Positions 24,049 through 35,220 of a stretch of 64,000 bases of DNA are shown here, piece after piece (the stretch's first letter is position 1; each line of letters begins with the position of its first letter). The stretch covers positions 309,631 to 373,630 of the forward strand of contig GG745354.1 of assembly GCA_000151295.1 (NCBI GenBank), read 5' to 3'. Source of the stretch: Allomyces macrogynus ATCC 38327 (lineage: Eukaryota; Blastocladiomycota; Blastocladiomycetes; Blastocladiales; Blastocladiaceae). A program made the position numbers and the translations under genes. The notes beneath the pieces are model-generated. The model worked only from the letters and a program-made list of their open reading frames with translations. It searched no databases and was not told where the DNA came from.

Positions 24049-24506
24049 GGTCGTTTGGCGGTTGGTGAGAACGGACTTGGAGGGTGAGCGAACTTGGGTT
24101 GCTGGCGCGACGGATGGGATGGGGCGGGTGGCCAGGGATTTGGGCGCGGATCAGGACGCGAAGAGGTGACGCGGCGGGATCGAGGTTGCGACTGCAGTCT
24201 TGCGAGCGCGTGTTCGTGTGGCCGGTCGCGTCGTCGTGATCGTCGTTCGTCGTTCGTCGTCGTCACGGTCGCGCGGGAAGCGAAGGTTGCCGCGGTCGCA
24301 GGCCGTGGAGCCGACGCACGTGCTCTGAGCGTCAGATCCATCAAACGCCGACCTTGACACGGGTTGACACGCACGCCTCGCACGCCTCGCGCCGCCGATC
24401 GAGTTTGCGAGTCAATGCAGGCTTGTTGCGCCTCGACTCGCGGCGCATGCATCGGCCCTCACTTTGACGCCTGTTGACACCAACTGCCGCCGCCGGGCCA
24501 TCTGCA

Positions 24507-24521
24507 CCCCCCCCCCCCCCC
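24507..24521 (+). repeat. Poly-C tract
   Basis: Run of 15 C residues in non-coding DNA. Confidence 0.9.
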
Positions 24522-25986
24522 AGCGCGACGCGCGCTGACTCTTCTTCCCAACGCGCTGCGAAGCTTGCATGCTGAACCGCCGCGGCCGGCCATTGGTGTT
24601 CCAGCAAGACAAGGGGCGAGAAATTGCGTGACGGCGGAAGCACGGTGGCACCAGCGCGCGTCGCTCCTCGCGCGAGACCCGATCGCGCTACCCGTCGAAC
24701 GTACCAAGCAGGGAACGCCAGCAGCTCGGTCGCGGACGACGCAGCGGGATGGGTAACAAGGGCAACGCGAGCGCTCTTGACCACACCAAAACGTCGCGCT
24801 CGCCAGCCATGTTCGTGCCAGCAATGTAATTTGCTTGGGCCGGCAGGCGACACAAACGCGGCGCAAGACCTGTTTTGTCCCACCCTCCCGCGCGGTTGTG
24901 CAAAACGTTCTTCTGCTGTGCGCATGACGCGACCATGCACGGCCTGATGAAGTCGCATCAACGTGAAATGGTTGCGCGAGCTCTGTGGCCCACTGCACCA
25001 TCCAACCCGCCCACGTCGCTCCCCGCGACGGAGCGCAGGGCTTTCCATGCAGGAACACGTCGGCAACGCCGTACCGCAGCAGTTGGACCGTGGACACGGC
25101 GCCGCGGTCGATGACTGCACACGTCGCGCAACAACGGCGCTGGATCGCGTCCCCAATCAAACTCGCGGGCAGCGCCTCTGAAGCGGGCGCTCGGCTGCAC
25201 GACGGTGAGGTCCAGCAGCACAGGGCATGCTCATTGATCCCGCCGTCTTGGCACGCGTCGGGTCGTCGTCTCAGGTGTGTGCTGGTGCGCTGTCAGTACC
25301 GATAACGACGCCGCCATTCCTGCCAGCACGAATCCTGACCATCAGTTCCTCCACGACGCGCATGCGCCGCCCTTCGCTCGTTCTCCAACGGTCGCCTCAC
25401 ACGGCCGATGCGTCGGTTCTCATCGACGGCCATGAGCGCGGCACGCGGAAGCCGGATCCGCGCGTAATTGATGGATAGGACGAGGCCCAATCGGCACCGA
25501 CGCAACGACGCTGCGGAGAAAGCTTATTGGCAGGCAGGTTCATCAACAGGCGGGTTTGTCCTCTCGGGCTCCTGGGCGCGTCGTCACTCGGGCTTCAAGC
25601 CGCACGGTCCATCGGTGACAGCGTCGCCTAATCCGCAGGCACGTCGCGCTTCAGAGTCCGGTGCGACGATTTGGCCCTGCCGACGGCAGGGAGCCGGCAG
25701 ACCGGGCGAAGCCGGCATTCCGGGTGAGGCAAAAGCGTCGCGTCGCGTCGTGGTGGGCAGGGAGGAGGAGGAAGAAGTGGAAGGAGGAGGACGAGGGCGC
25801 GAACCTTGTTTGTCCGCCACCACCTGCCGAGTGGTGGGTTGTTCGCGCGTGGTGGGGTGGAGGAGGCCCGGTCAGGCCAAGTCATCGCGCGCGCACTGGG
25901 TGCACGCGCTCATTTCAACGTCGCGTTTGTGAGAGAGGTGTGACAGAGCGCTCTTCGCGAAGCTGGAGCGACTCGGTCGACGCTGA

Positions 25987-25994
25987 TATATAAA
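25987..25994 (+). promoter_or_regulatory. TATA-like element
   Basis: TATATAAA in GC-rich sequence on the plus strand. The next supported start codon is almost 1 kb away at 26962, so a long leader, a 5' UTR intron or an unrecognised transcript would be needed. Confidence 0.35.
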
Positions 25995-26739
25995 CGGGGC
26001 CGCGCCCGGACACTGTCGTCGCGCTGTATCCCGCACTGTCAAGACCCACCCATCCCATCCCATTCCTTCGCAACTCGGCCGCGACCCAAAGAACCGAGAA
26101 CGTGTGCCTGCCCAGCTGGACCCAGTGTCCATTGCCCATTGTATCCCTATCCATCGATTGATTTGCGGGCAACGTGGCGCGTCAAGAGACCGACCGACAT
26201 TTGCTGGGTGCGTTGATTGCTTTTGCTTGCTCCTGTTTTTCCCCTTCCTCCTGGTCCTCGCCGCGTGGTGGTTGGTGGCAATCGCGGCGGCGCTGGCGCA
26301 TCGTCGCTCGGGTGGCCGTGGGGTGGTGCGGGGGCGGCGCGCCGCTCCCGGCTCGCTCGCGCGCTCTTTCTTGTCGGACGCCTATCCGTGCGCGATTGCC
26401 GTTGAGTTGCTCTTCTGTTGGCGTGGAAGAGGTGCGCGTTGGTGGGCGTGGATGGCGTTCCGGGTGAGGCCGGGCGAGGCGCTGGCGCGATCAGCCAGAT
26501 CGCGTCTCTCGGCATGCGCACGTGTGCGTCACGCCATGCGTCGCTGCGAGACAAGTCCGGTGACTGCGTTTGACAGCGAGCGATTGCCCGATTAGCGCCC
26601 CGTGCGACACCGGCCCGCCTCGTTGTTGCCCGGCCCGCCTGGCAATCCGCCGCCACTGGACCCCGCTCGCCTCTCGGCCTGCTCTGCCGGTGCCTCGCCC
26701 ATTCAAATTCGCTGCCCGCCCCCGGTACGGGCAGCCGGG

Positions 26740-26785
26740 ACCACCACCACCACCACCACCACCACCACCACCACCACCACCACCA
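26740..26785 (+). repeat. ACC/CCA trinucleotide microsatellite
   Basis: About 15 tandem ACC units, roughly 180-220 bp before the ATG of the PP1 subunit gene and probably in its 5' UTR or promoter. Confidence 0.9.
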
Positions 26786-26961
26786 GCGACAACAATCTCA
26801 TCCGCGCATCCCCCGGCCGGCACTCCTTCACCGTGCTCCCATCGCTAACTCGCCGCATCCCTTCCGCCTCGCCGCGCTCGTCGACTTCTGCCCCCACGCA
26901 GCCCCATCCATCTACTCCATCCGCACCCGCGTCCACCCCGCACTTCTCCCCCGCTCTCGCG

Positions 26962-28870
26962 ATGCCGCTGCAGCTCCTGCACCACGTGCCCACCGACGCC
27001 ATGTCGGCGCCGCGGCCCATGCCCATCCTCCTGCCCACGTCGTCGCCGCGCCGCACGCGGTCCATGTCGGCCTCGCTGCCGTCGCCCGCCGAATCGTTTG
27101 CGTCGCGCGACGCGCGCCCGCAATCCGCACCAAGTGCCGCACACGTTGCTGTCAATCGCGCACTACTCGCGGCCGCGGCCGCAGCGGCTGACGCGGCGGC
27201 AGCCAACTCCAAGCACCGCCGGTCCCGCAGCGACTCGGACCTGAACCGGATCATGGCCACGGTCGCCGCGCAATTGCAGACGAGCACGTCGCCCACGGCC
27301 GTGCCCGCGTCGTCTTTCCCCGGCGCCTGCTAAGGTGATTGTCGGGTTTGCCGCGCCCGCGGTCGCCCGCGGCATCACCGGCATCTAGTCCTCCGGCGAA
27401 ACCGAGCCCGCCACGGTCCGCGACCCCGGTCGCCCNNNNNNNNNNNNNNNNNNNNNNNNNNNNNNNNNNNNNNNNNNNNNNNNNNNNNNNNNNNNNNNNN
27501 NNNNNNNNNNNNNNNNNNNNNNNNNNNNNNNNNNNNNNNNNNNNNNNNNNNNNNNNNNNNNNNNNNNNNNNNNNNNNNNNNNNNNNNNNNNNNNNNNNNN
27601 NNNNNNNNNNNNNNNNNNNNNNNNNNNNNNNNNNNNNNNNNNNNNNNNNNNNNNNNNNNNNNNNNNNNNNNNNNNNNNNNNNNNNNNNNNNNNNNNNNNN
27701 NNNNNNNNNNNNNNNNNNNNNNNNNNNNNNNNNNNNNNNNNNNNNNNNNNNNNNNNNNNNNNNNNNNNNNNNNNNNNNNNNNNNNNNNNNNNNNNNNNNN
27801 NNNNNNNNNNNNNNNNNNNNNNNNNNNNNNNNNNNNNNNNNNNNNNNNNNNNNNNNNNNNNNNNNNNNNNNNNNNNNNNNNNNNNNNNNNNNNNNNNNNN
27901 NNNNNNNNNNNNNNNNNNNNNNNNNNNNNNNNNNNNNNNNNNNNNNNNNTCCTTCAAGCGCCCCATTGCCGTCCCCGCCGCCTTGGTCGTCCCGACCAAC
28001 ACCATCATCCTCCCGCCCGCGACCCCACCTTTGACACGCCGGCAGCAGACCCCGCCATCATCCAAGCCCGGGACCCCAACCCCATCTTCCCCTGCCCCCG
28101 CCCCCGCGCCGCGCCGCCCACTCCGCGCGCGCCGGTCCGTGACCTTCCCGCCGCACCTCGGCGCCGTCCGGTTCTTCCAACGGCACGCGCGCCCTGCCGA
28201 CATTTCCTCCCCACGGTGGGCAGCCGCCGACGAGCCCGCGGCGCCGCGGTACCAGTACGCGCTCGACGCGCCCAACTGGCCCGTGGCCTTTGGGTACCCG
28301 TCGCTCCCGTCCCCCGGGCCGGCGGTCTCGCCGCACCCGGCTGCCGTGACTTATGCGGCGGCTGGCGGGGCGGGTCCCCCCGCGAACGTGCCGGCACCCT
28401 GGGCGCACGTTGCGCTCGAGGGCGTGCACGTGCACGTGTCGGTCGACGCTGCGCCGAGTCTCGCGCCGACGTGTGTCGCGGCCGAACCCCGGCGGGACAC
28501 AGTCGCGGTGGCGGGCACGATCGCCGTGCGTGGTGGGGTGACGAAAGTGGCCGTCCGTGTCACGCTCGACTGGTGGCGGACGTTCCAGGACGTCGAGGCC
28601 GTGTATGCTGGCCCAGGCACGCATGCGGGCTGGGACCGGTCCACAGTGTTGATCCCGCTTGACGTGTGGAACCGCAAGGACGTGGACGTGGACGTGGAAG
28701 AGGTCGTCGTGCACATGTGTGTTCGTGCCGAGTTTGAGGGCGGGGAAGAGCAGTGGGATAATAATGGCGGGAGTAACTACGAGGTGCGCGTGACGCGGCG
28801 CGCGAGCGCGCATCATCCGGCGTCGGACGGCGAGGACGAGAGGGAGGAGAAGCCGTCGGCCGCCGTGTAA
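26962..28870 (+). CDS. Glycogen-targeting PP1 regulatory subunit with CBM21, interrupted by gap
   Basis: Targets protein phosphatase 1 to glycogen (Gac1/PPP1R3 family). Two parts are visible. The N-terminal part from ATG 26962 is Ala/Ser/Pro-rich (residues 1-123). The C-terminal part, open from 27950, has a PP1-docking RVxF motif (RSVTF), then a CBM21 glycogen-binding domain. That domain has VRVTLDWWRTF and the hallmark WDNNGGSNYEVRV near its end. A 514-base gap lies between them. Just before the gap the first frame meets TAA at 27331-27333. The sequence beyond it still looks coding (Ser/Pro/Ala-rich) in other frames, so a short intron (GTGATT...ATCTAG, about 55 nt) plus a one-base error is likely. 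The full exon chain cannot be given. CBM21 identification is firm; the join across the gap is inference. Confidence 0.8.
27436..27949. other. Assembly gap (514 N)
   Basis: Unsequenced bases inside the PP1 regulatory subunit gene. Any exon content here is unknown. Confidence 0.99.
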
Positions 28871-29616
28871 TGGCGTCGTGCGCAACACCCAGTTGCTCGT
28901 TGGTTTTCGTTTTTTGTGATTTGGTTTGGTCGTGTTTCTTGTCTTGCTTGCGTTGCAGATCCCGGTTGCGTTGTCTTTTCTTCTGCTTTTGCGCTCTGGA
29001 CGTTGCTGCTGCTGCTGCTGCTGCTTGATGCTGCTTTTACCCCCCACCCGTCTGTCCTCGTTTCCATTTGTGGCGCCTATACAAAGTCGTTTGCGTGTGT
29101 GCTTGCATTCTTTCTTGTTTGAGCGTGTCGCGTCGTGTCGTGTCAGGTCGCATCAGTCGCGACATCAGTACCGAGTCCGGCCGGGCGGAGCACCAAAGCA
29201 AGGGCAGGCTTCGCGGAGCACAAACACGGCCAAACAACCGCATCGGTGGTCAGTTTCGGCCCTCGGAAATCGGCCAAGTCGTCAGGATGCCCACGTGAAA
29301 CCCGCCGCTGCAAACGACGCGTGTGCGGTTTCGTTCGTTCGTTCGTTCGTTCGTTCGTTCGTTCGTTCGCACGTAAGACGTCGATCCGCCACGCCGTCGT
29401 TGTCGATCCGCCTCCGCATCCCGGCCACCGTTGCAGGCCCCAGTACCCCGACCCTCCGACACGCCGCGCACTGGCTGCAACACGCGCGCACCGAGCGACT
29501 TTTCGCGCGCACACGAGCGCTGAGCGCGCGCCCGATCCGATCCACGGCCAACTCGACGCGGCCCGTACGTCCACGCGCACGAGTCCACAACCCGACACCA
29601 ACATCTCCCGGCAACC
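28871..29616. other. Intergenic with microsatellites
   Basis: About 750 bp between the PP1 subunit and P450 copy F. It contains a CTG run near 29003-29026 and the TTCG repeat listed separately. No gene. Confidence 0.6.
29330..29369 (+). repeat. TTCG tetranucleotide microsatellite
   Basis: About ten tandem TTCG units, roughly 250 bp upstream of the copy F start codon. Confidence 0.92.
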
Positions 29617-31572
29617 ATGTCCTCGCTGACCACGACCACCACCGCGCTCGTCGCCCGCTTCCTCCCCACCCTCCTCGCACGGCGCGCGCGCGTCCTCGCC
29701 CTGCTCGCCACGGTCACCTTCCTCGCCACCACCATCTCCCGCCGACTGTACCGGTTCCTCGTCCCGCCCTCGCACCTCCGGCACTTACCGCACGCGCCGG
29801 TCCTCGCCTACTTACGCGCGCACCGTCGCCGCGCGCCGTACCTGGTCGCCAAGCCTGCGATGATGCAGCTGATGCGCGAGGACGCGAACCGGCGCGGGAT
29901 CAAGGCGCCGCGCATGTTCCTGACGTGGTTGTTGGGCATTTGGACGGTGAATTTGATCGACCCGGAGGATGTCAAGGCCGTGTATACGCGCACGGAGGTC
30001 TGGGATAAGTATGTCCTGGTCGGTGGGGTCGGGTTCGTGGGGAGGTTTTTCGGCCGGAATGTGGTCTCGGCGCCGGTACGTTTCGACAGGGAGCGCGGGA
30101 ACGAATGGGTTGGGTCGTGATCGTGCTGATTGTGGTGGCCGATATGTAGATGGCCGACTGGAAACACCACCGCAAAGTCGTGAACCCCGCCTTCCGGCGC
30201 GGATGGGCCACGTCGCTCTTTGGCGGACCCGCGCGGCACCTCGTTGCGGAACTCGACCGTTTCGCCGACCGCGATGAGGCGATTGACCCGGCCGACTGGA
30301 TGGCGCGCGTCACGCTCGACGCGCTGTCGCTCGCTGCGTTCGGGCACAACCTCGACTCGATCCGGCACCCAGAGGGGGACATGGTCGCGACCTACCACGC
30401 GATCATGAAGGATATCGTGAATACGCGCGACTTGCTGAATCCGTTCTATATGTGGACGCGGAAAGCGAAAGAGATGGGACGGTTGGTTGATCGGTTCAAT
30501 GCGTTTGTGTTTGAGTTGATTGATACGAAGACGGCGCAGCTCCAGGGGCGGGATGGAGGGGAGGAGGGTGATGACGATCGCCGCGACTTGTTGGAAATGA
30601 TGGTCGAGGCCGCACAAGGGTCCAAGGATTTCTCGCGCGAGGATTTGCGCGCGAATACGGTGATTTTTTTCCTGGCCGGGCGTACGGTTCACGACCGTTC
30701 TCCACCCGACCTCCGCGATGCGAATTGACCTGATCTTTGATTTGGGGAGTGTAGACGATACGACCGCCAACGAACTGTGCATGGCGCTCTACCTGATGGG
30801 CATGCACCGTGACGTGCAATCCAAAGCGCGCGCCGACGTGATTCGCGTCCTGGGCAAGGACGCGGCGCGCCGTGCGGCCGAGTGCGACGCGGCCGAGATG
30901 ATCTACCCGACACCCGACCAGGACCGCGCGCTCACGTACCTCAACTTCGTGATCATGGAAACGATGCGGCTGTTCCCGAGGTACGCGGTGTTCTCCACCA
31001 ATTTGCGCCCGCGCACGATGCCAAACTGACCGCGTGTCGATTTCCTGCAGTGTCGCCAAACTGCCGCGCCGCGTCACGACCGCGCCCGTGACCCTCGCCG
31101 ACGGCACGGCCTTACCAAAGGGCACGCTCGTGACCATCGACACGTTCTCGATGCACCGCGACCCGGCCATTTGGGGACCTGACGCGGACAAGTTCGTGCC
31201 GGACCGGTGGGCCGCGCGCGCCGATGCCGACGGGGCGATTGCGATGCACCCAACCGCGCACAACTACGAGTGTACGCTGACCCCCCCCCCCCCCCCCCTT
31301 TCGCCGTATGGCTGGTTCTTGACGGTGTGTGTGTGTGTGTGTATGTAGGGGCGCCGTTTGGCGGCGGGCAGCGTATTTGTCTCGGGATGCAGTTTTCGCT
31401 CGTCGAGCAGCGCGTGATCTTGGCGATGATGCTGTTGCGGTACGAGTGGGAGGTGGTCGGGAACACGAACGCGTTACGGGGCGTGCCCGATTTGGCGCCG
31501 AATGATTTGCTGAGGAGTACCGGGATCGAGTTGCGTTTGCGGCGGCGGCGGGTGGAAGGGTTTGTGGAGTGA
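29617..31572 (+). CDS. Cytochrome P450 monooxygenase (dispersed copy F)
   Basis: Intact sixth member of the same P450 family, about 9 kb from the main cluster. Exons 29617-30075, 30150-30681, 30755-30980, 31051-31271 and 31349-31572 join in phase to 553 residues. Intron positions match copy B exactly, including the split His of AGHDDTT and the split Trp before the heme loop. Motifs are the hinge VPPSHLRHLPHAP, WKHHRKVVNPAFRRGW, ExxR in METMRLFP, PDRW, and loop PFGGGQRICLG with Cys at about 490. The Lys before ExxR seen in the other copies is Met here. The last intron contains C18 and a GT repeat. The shared exon map suggests B and F are closest, which alignment could test. Confidence 0.92.
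31281..31342 (+). repeat. Poly-C (18) and GT microsatellite within a P450 intron
   Basis: C18 at 31281-31298 and about nine GT units at 31325-31342 lie in the 77-nt last intron of copy F, the GT run ending just before the TATGTAG acceptor. Confidence 0.9.
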
Positions 31573-31977
31573 GACGACATGAAGGAAAGGGTGGAGAGGG
31601 ATTAGGGTGGAGAAGGCGAGTCGAATCGGCTGGAGTCATTGTATTTTGGTCAGAACAAGTGTCTTGGATCGCTTCGACAATAACATGGATACCGCGCTTG
31701 ACCTGTTGTAATTTCACTGCAACAAAGGCGTGGCAACCCGACACTTTTCATTTGTCATTTGATACACCAGCTGGTGGAGAATCATCATGTCGAGGGCAGC
31801 GCTCTCAGTGCTGGTGATGAATAGCATCACCCGTCACTCTGACACGCATCGGTTCTGATCAGTATTTACCAGCAGCAAATATTTTTGAAATTATCCAGAA
31901 TGCCAAAACAGGGCAACCATAAGATTCAAAGCTCTCAAATCATTTCCACCACATCTGGCTCCGCATATCTTCTGCAC
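31573..31977. other. Intergenic, transition to AT-richer DNA
   Basis: About 400 bp between convergent copy F and the repeat-protein gene. Base composition falls noticeably here. No gene. Confidence 0.55.
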
Positions 31978-33190
31978 TCACAATTCATCGTGCCAGACTT
32001 GGGTGCTTGCTGGCGCAATGTGCGAGGGCCGGTACCGTTCAAGTTCCTCGCGCATGGCATCGCGCGCGCGGTTCATGACGATGATCATGTGGTTGTGCGT
32101 GTTGTATGCGCTTGTGTTATTCTGTCCTCGACTGGCATAATTGGCCTGCTGCTGGACGCGCAGCGCGACTGCGTTCCCCAAACGCTGATGCGCGTTTTGG
32201 ACCGCGCGGAACTGCTGCTCGTTCTGGACCGCGCGCACGATTGGGCCGCGCTCAAAGTGACCATTGATGATACGGCCAAAGACGTTTGCATACGTCCACG
32301 CACCACGAACGACGTTGGCCACATTGGTCAAGAACCCGCGATGATCAAGAATTGCATTCTGTGGCGCAAAATCGTCGGGGAACGCCGTGGCCATGGCCTC
32401 CAGGGCACACCGCTCGTCGTCGCCATAGGGGCACCATGCGCCCCAACTGGCCTCAGCACCTGGGAATGGCCACGCCGAGACGGGCGGCTGTCGTACCACG
32501 ACCAAGGGCAGCTGCTGCGGGATTTCTAATTCAAACTCGTTTCGCGCTTCATCAGCATACGGGTGGGCCAGTACCACGTGGTCGTGCGGGCCTTCCTTGT
32601 CATTCGACACAAACAGGTACTGCTGATACGACGGATTAAACAGGCGGAAGGCGGTCCCATCGCGCACTGGGATCAGCTCAAACCGGTTGCGCGCCTCGGA
32701 CTTGTGGATGACCGAATGGCTTTCAACGACATAGTCTGGCCCACTGCGGTCGTTGGAGACAAACAGGTACTCGTTGTACGCGGGATTGAAGAGGAGGTAG
32801 CGACCAGGCACAGTGTCATCTTCCTTGAGGATAAACAGGTTCCGATACTCAGCTTGGGCCCAATCTGGGTGTGCTTCGACGACATGATCACCAGCCCTTG
32901 TGTCATTCGAGACAAAGACGTAGAGGGAATAGGACGGATTCCACAGACGAACTGGCAGCTGTGCCTTGGCGACCAGGTCCAGCAGCACCGAAGTTACTTT
33001 GATACCCTGTCAGAAAAATAGGTGAGCGCCATTGAACATGCCACGAGTTGTTAGGGAATCACCACAGATAGGGATGTGGTGGAGAGAAAAAATAGCGGGG
33101 CACAATTCATACCGTATTGCGTTGGGGAATCTGTAGTTGCTGAACGATCATGGGTGGGATAAGCTTCTTGATTAGGAGAGAGGTGAACAT
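31978..33190 (-). CDS. Triple-repeat protein, possible beta-trefoil, unknown function
   Basis: Two exons, 33190-33113 and 33006-31978, join in phase to 368 residues; a later in-frame ATG at 33151 is an alternative start. Three imperfect repeats of 46-50 residues lie at about 44-91, 92-142 and 143-188. Each has the pattern N-P-x-Y-x-x-Y-x-F-V-S-N-D, then G-x-D-x-V-V-x-x-H and A-R-N-x-F-E-L (the first copy varies). Exactly three such units suggest a beta-trefoil fold, as in ricin-type lectins and fascins, but this is inference from spacing; no QxW motif is present. The remaining 180 residues include a CPYGDDERCALEAMATAFP segment and an Asn/Gln-rich helical end with no domain I recognise. There is no clear signal peptide. 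A TATA element lies about 60 bp before the start. Composition is less GC-rich than its neighbours. Confidence 0.75.
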
Positions 33191-34653
33191 TAATGATGCA
33201 AGTGGGACGAACAGAGGATTTTTGTGATATCCAGGACGGCGCTGCTCCGCTTATATGCCCCATGTTCTCTCCCCCAAACACCCACGTCAGTTCATCATGT
33301 TCTTCTTCACTTTGCTGCAACACTACAATGGCCGTGTCACAGTTTTGCATTCTGATGTGGTTGGCTCAGATCCAGTGGCGTGGTTGGAACTGCTGATGCC
33401 ATGTTGACTGACGCTGAGAAACTGTGACAGTTTCTCTTTTGCGATGTCAAGTTCACAAAGACGGGCGCAGCGTTGTGAATCCAAAGTAATCAAACAATGG
33501 GAACGTCAGTAACAACGACGTGATCATCTGCCACACAGACTCTCATTGCCACCACTGTGGCAAAGAAAATAACATTTCATCGTGTCAAATGCCAAGTAAC
33601 AAACAATGACACTGCAAATGCGCATCCTTACTTATCCACGGCGCCATTTCTTTTATGTGCAGGTTTTTTTTTTTTCGCACATTCGCAAGGTTCAGTAAAT
33701 GCCAATTCAGGGCCGGCTGATACAGCACTGACCACCAGCGTTGGATATTTAAAGGAGGACACATTATCTCAGACCCAAACAGTGGTGATCCCAACGCCGT
33801 GCATACTCCCATGCGACCCTGCTTACCTGCGACAATAAGTAACCACATTTTTTCGGCGCTTTTGAGCCATAAGAGTATCCCTGAACCGACGACAGCATGA
33901 ATGCTGCTTCACGAGCTGATTGGCAAAGCTATAATCCGTGCTGATCCTGACTTTGTCTCTCCTTCAGCGAAGGCCGCACGTCAGCAGGATCTCCGGATAT
34001 TTGCAAACAACCGTGTTGACTGTGATGCATGCATCTTGGGTCCATTTGCGCGTGATCTGCTTCTAACTACGAAGGCGCGAAAGTGCCAGTCCAAGCGCCA
34101 TGTTGCTGTTGTTCGTCCGATATAGACCTCGAATGGCCAACTGGGACCAGTGCGCTGTATGAGATCCGCTTGTCGAATTCTGTCTGGCAAGGTATGGGCG
34201 ATTGACTGAGCCAAAAAGCAAGATGCGCTGAAAACTGACAGCTTAGTGGGGTGGGAGTAGCATTCCATCTTTGGATAGCGGTCAGGCCCACATTAATCGC
34301 GTCCAACAGCAACTCACGAACCAACCTCGGTTTTGTGCAGTCGTGGTGGGCGAGGTCACAGCGGGCAGGGTCGGAGTGGTGGTGGAAGGGGTCAGGGCCG
34401 TTTTCAGCTTGTGCTTCTCATAACTATGGTGATTTGACAACTGGCTTGCCAAGTGCACACACTGTAAACAATGCCGCGAGCCAGACTTAGCGACCCAGGG
34501 ACAATCGGCAGCGCGGAGCGTTGATTTGATTATGATGCGGCGGTGGACGAATGGGCTGTAGTGCAGCTGAGCGTTGGGTAGGTCGTGTACAACGTTGCGC
34601 CAGTGTAATGGTCAAGGTGCCTGTTACAAGCGAGGGAAATGTCAGGGAAATTG
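33191..34653. other. AT-richer intergenic region, no gene seen
   Basis: About 1.5 kb with visibly lower GC than the rest of the window. Frames are short and broken by stops on both strands. I see no RNA gene, no transposon ends and no long repeats. Confidence 0.6.
33251..33256 (-). promoter_or_regulatory. TATA box of the triple-repeat gene
   Basis: Reads ATATAA on the minus strand (GCATATAAGC), about 60 bp upstream of the ATG at 33190. Confidence 0.5.
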
Positions 34654-35220
34654 TCAGACACGAATTGATTGCCACACGGCAAGCATGGCAACGTGCAGCG
34701 CAACAAAATCTATAATGTAGCTGAGCTCTTGCTTGGTCTCAATGATAAATTTGCGCTCAGTCGAGGTGGACGCGGGCGATGACTGCTCCGACGCAAAGTT
34801 GAGCGGCGACGACTGGTGCTCCTGCGTGATTGCCGTTGCAGCCTCGCCCTCGGCCGCGATTGGGGTCGCGCACGTCGGGCCCATTTTCTGGCGCTTGGCG
34901 GCAGGAGGCAGCTGCAAGTACGCGTCGTACAGGTCGGGAAACGACGGGATCGTGCGTTCGAGGCAAACGAGCGTGATCGTGTATCGTGCCCAATTTGGAG
35001 GGCCAACGGGGACGAGCACAAGGCTTCGAGGCGCGGCCAGCGTCGGGTGCGCTCGGCTATAGAACGAGAGCGTGATGGCGTCGTCGTCGTGCTCGCGGCC
35101 AGTTCATCGGAAATGATAATGCGGAGCGTCGCGGCCCACGGTGGACGGCGGTTTCCAGTTTGCGGCGAGGTCGAATATGACGTCGTGGGGCAAATCGACC
35201 AATCGATGTGTGGTGATCAT
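34654..35220 (-). pseudogene. Doubtful hypothetical gene with internal stop
   Basis: From ATG 35220 one frame reads about 38 residues (including HRLVDLPHDVIFDLAANW), meets a TGA near 35104, and then stays open to a stop at 34654. The downstream part has ordinary-looking protein (ARYTITLVCLERTIPSFPDL, then an acidic low-complexity stretch). I could not find a phase-compatible intron that removes the TGA. It may be a broken gene, a gene with an unusual intron, or a sequencing error. No family recognised. Confidence 0.3.

Larger units (their letters stand above)
24049..26961. other. Long intergenic region, no gene identified
   Basis: About 2.9 kb. Several frames of 200-270 residues are open on both strands, but none shows a domain, a plausible start context or residue composition unlike random GC-rich sequence. 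The region holds a C15 run at 24507-24521, a TATATAAA at 25987-25994, and a long ACC repeat close to the next gene. A non-coding RNA or a long 5' UTR cannot be excluded. Confidence 0.5.

Noticed and set aside
24341..25160. Minus-strand frames of 230-270 residues upstream of transportin
   Set aside because: No domain, no plausible splicing, and two overlapping frames of equal quality, as expected from GC-rich non-coding DNA.
33191..34653. Transposon or provirus in the AT-richer region
   Set aside because: No transposase, reverse transcriptase, terminal repeats or target-site duplication could be found.
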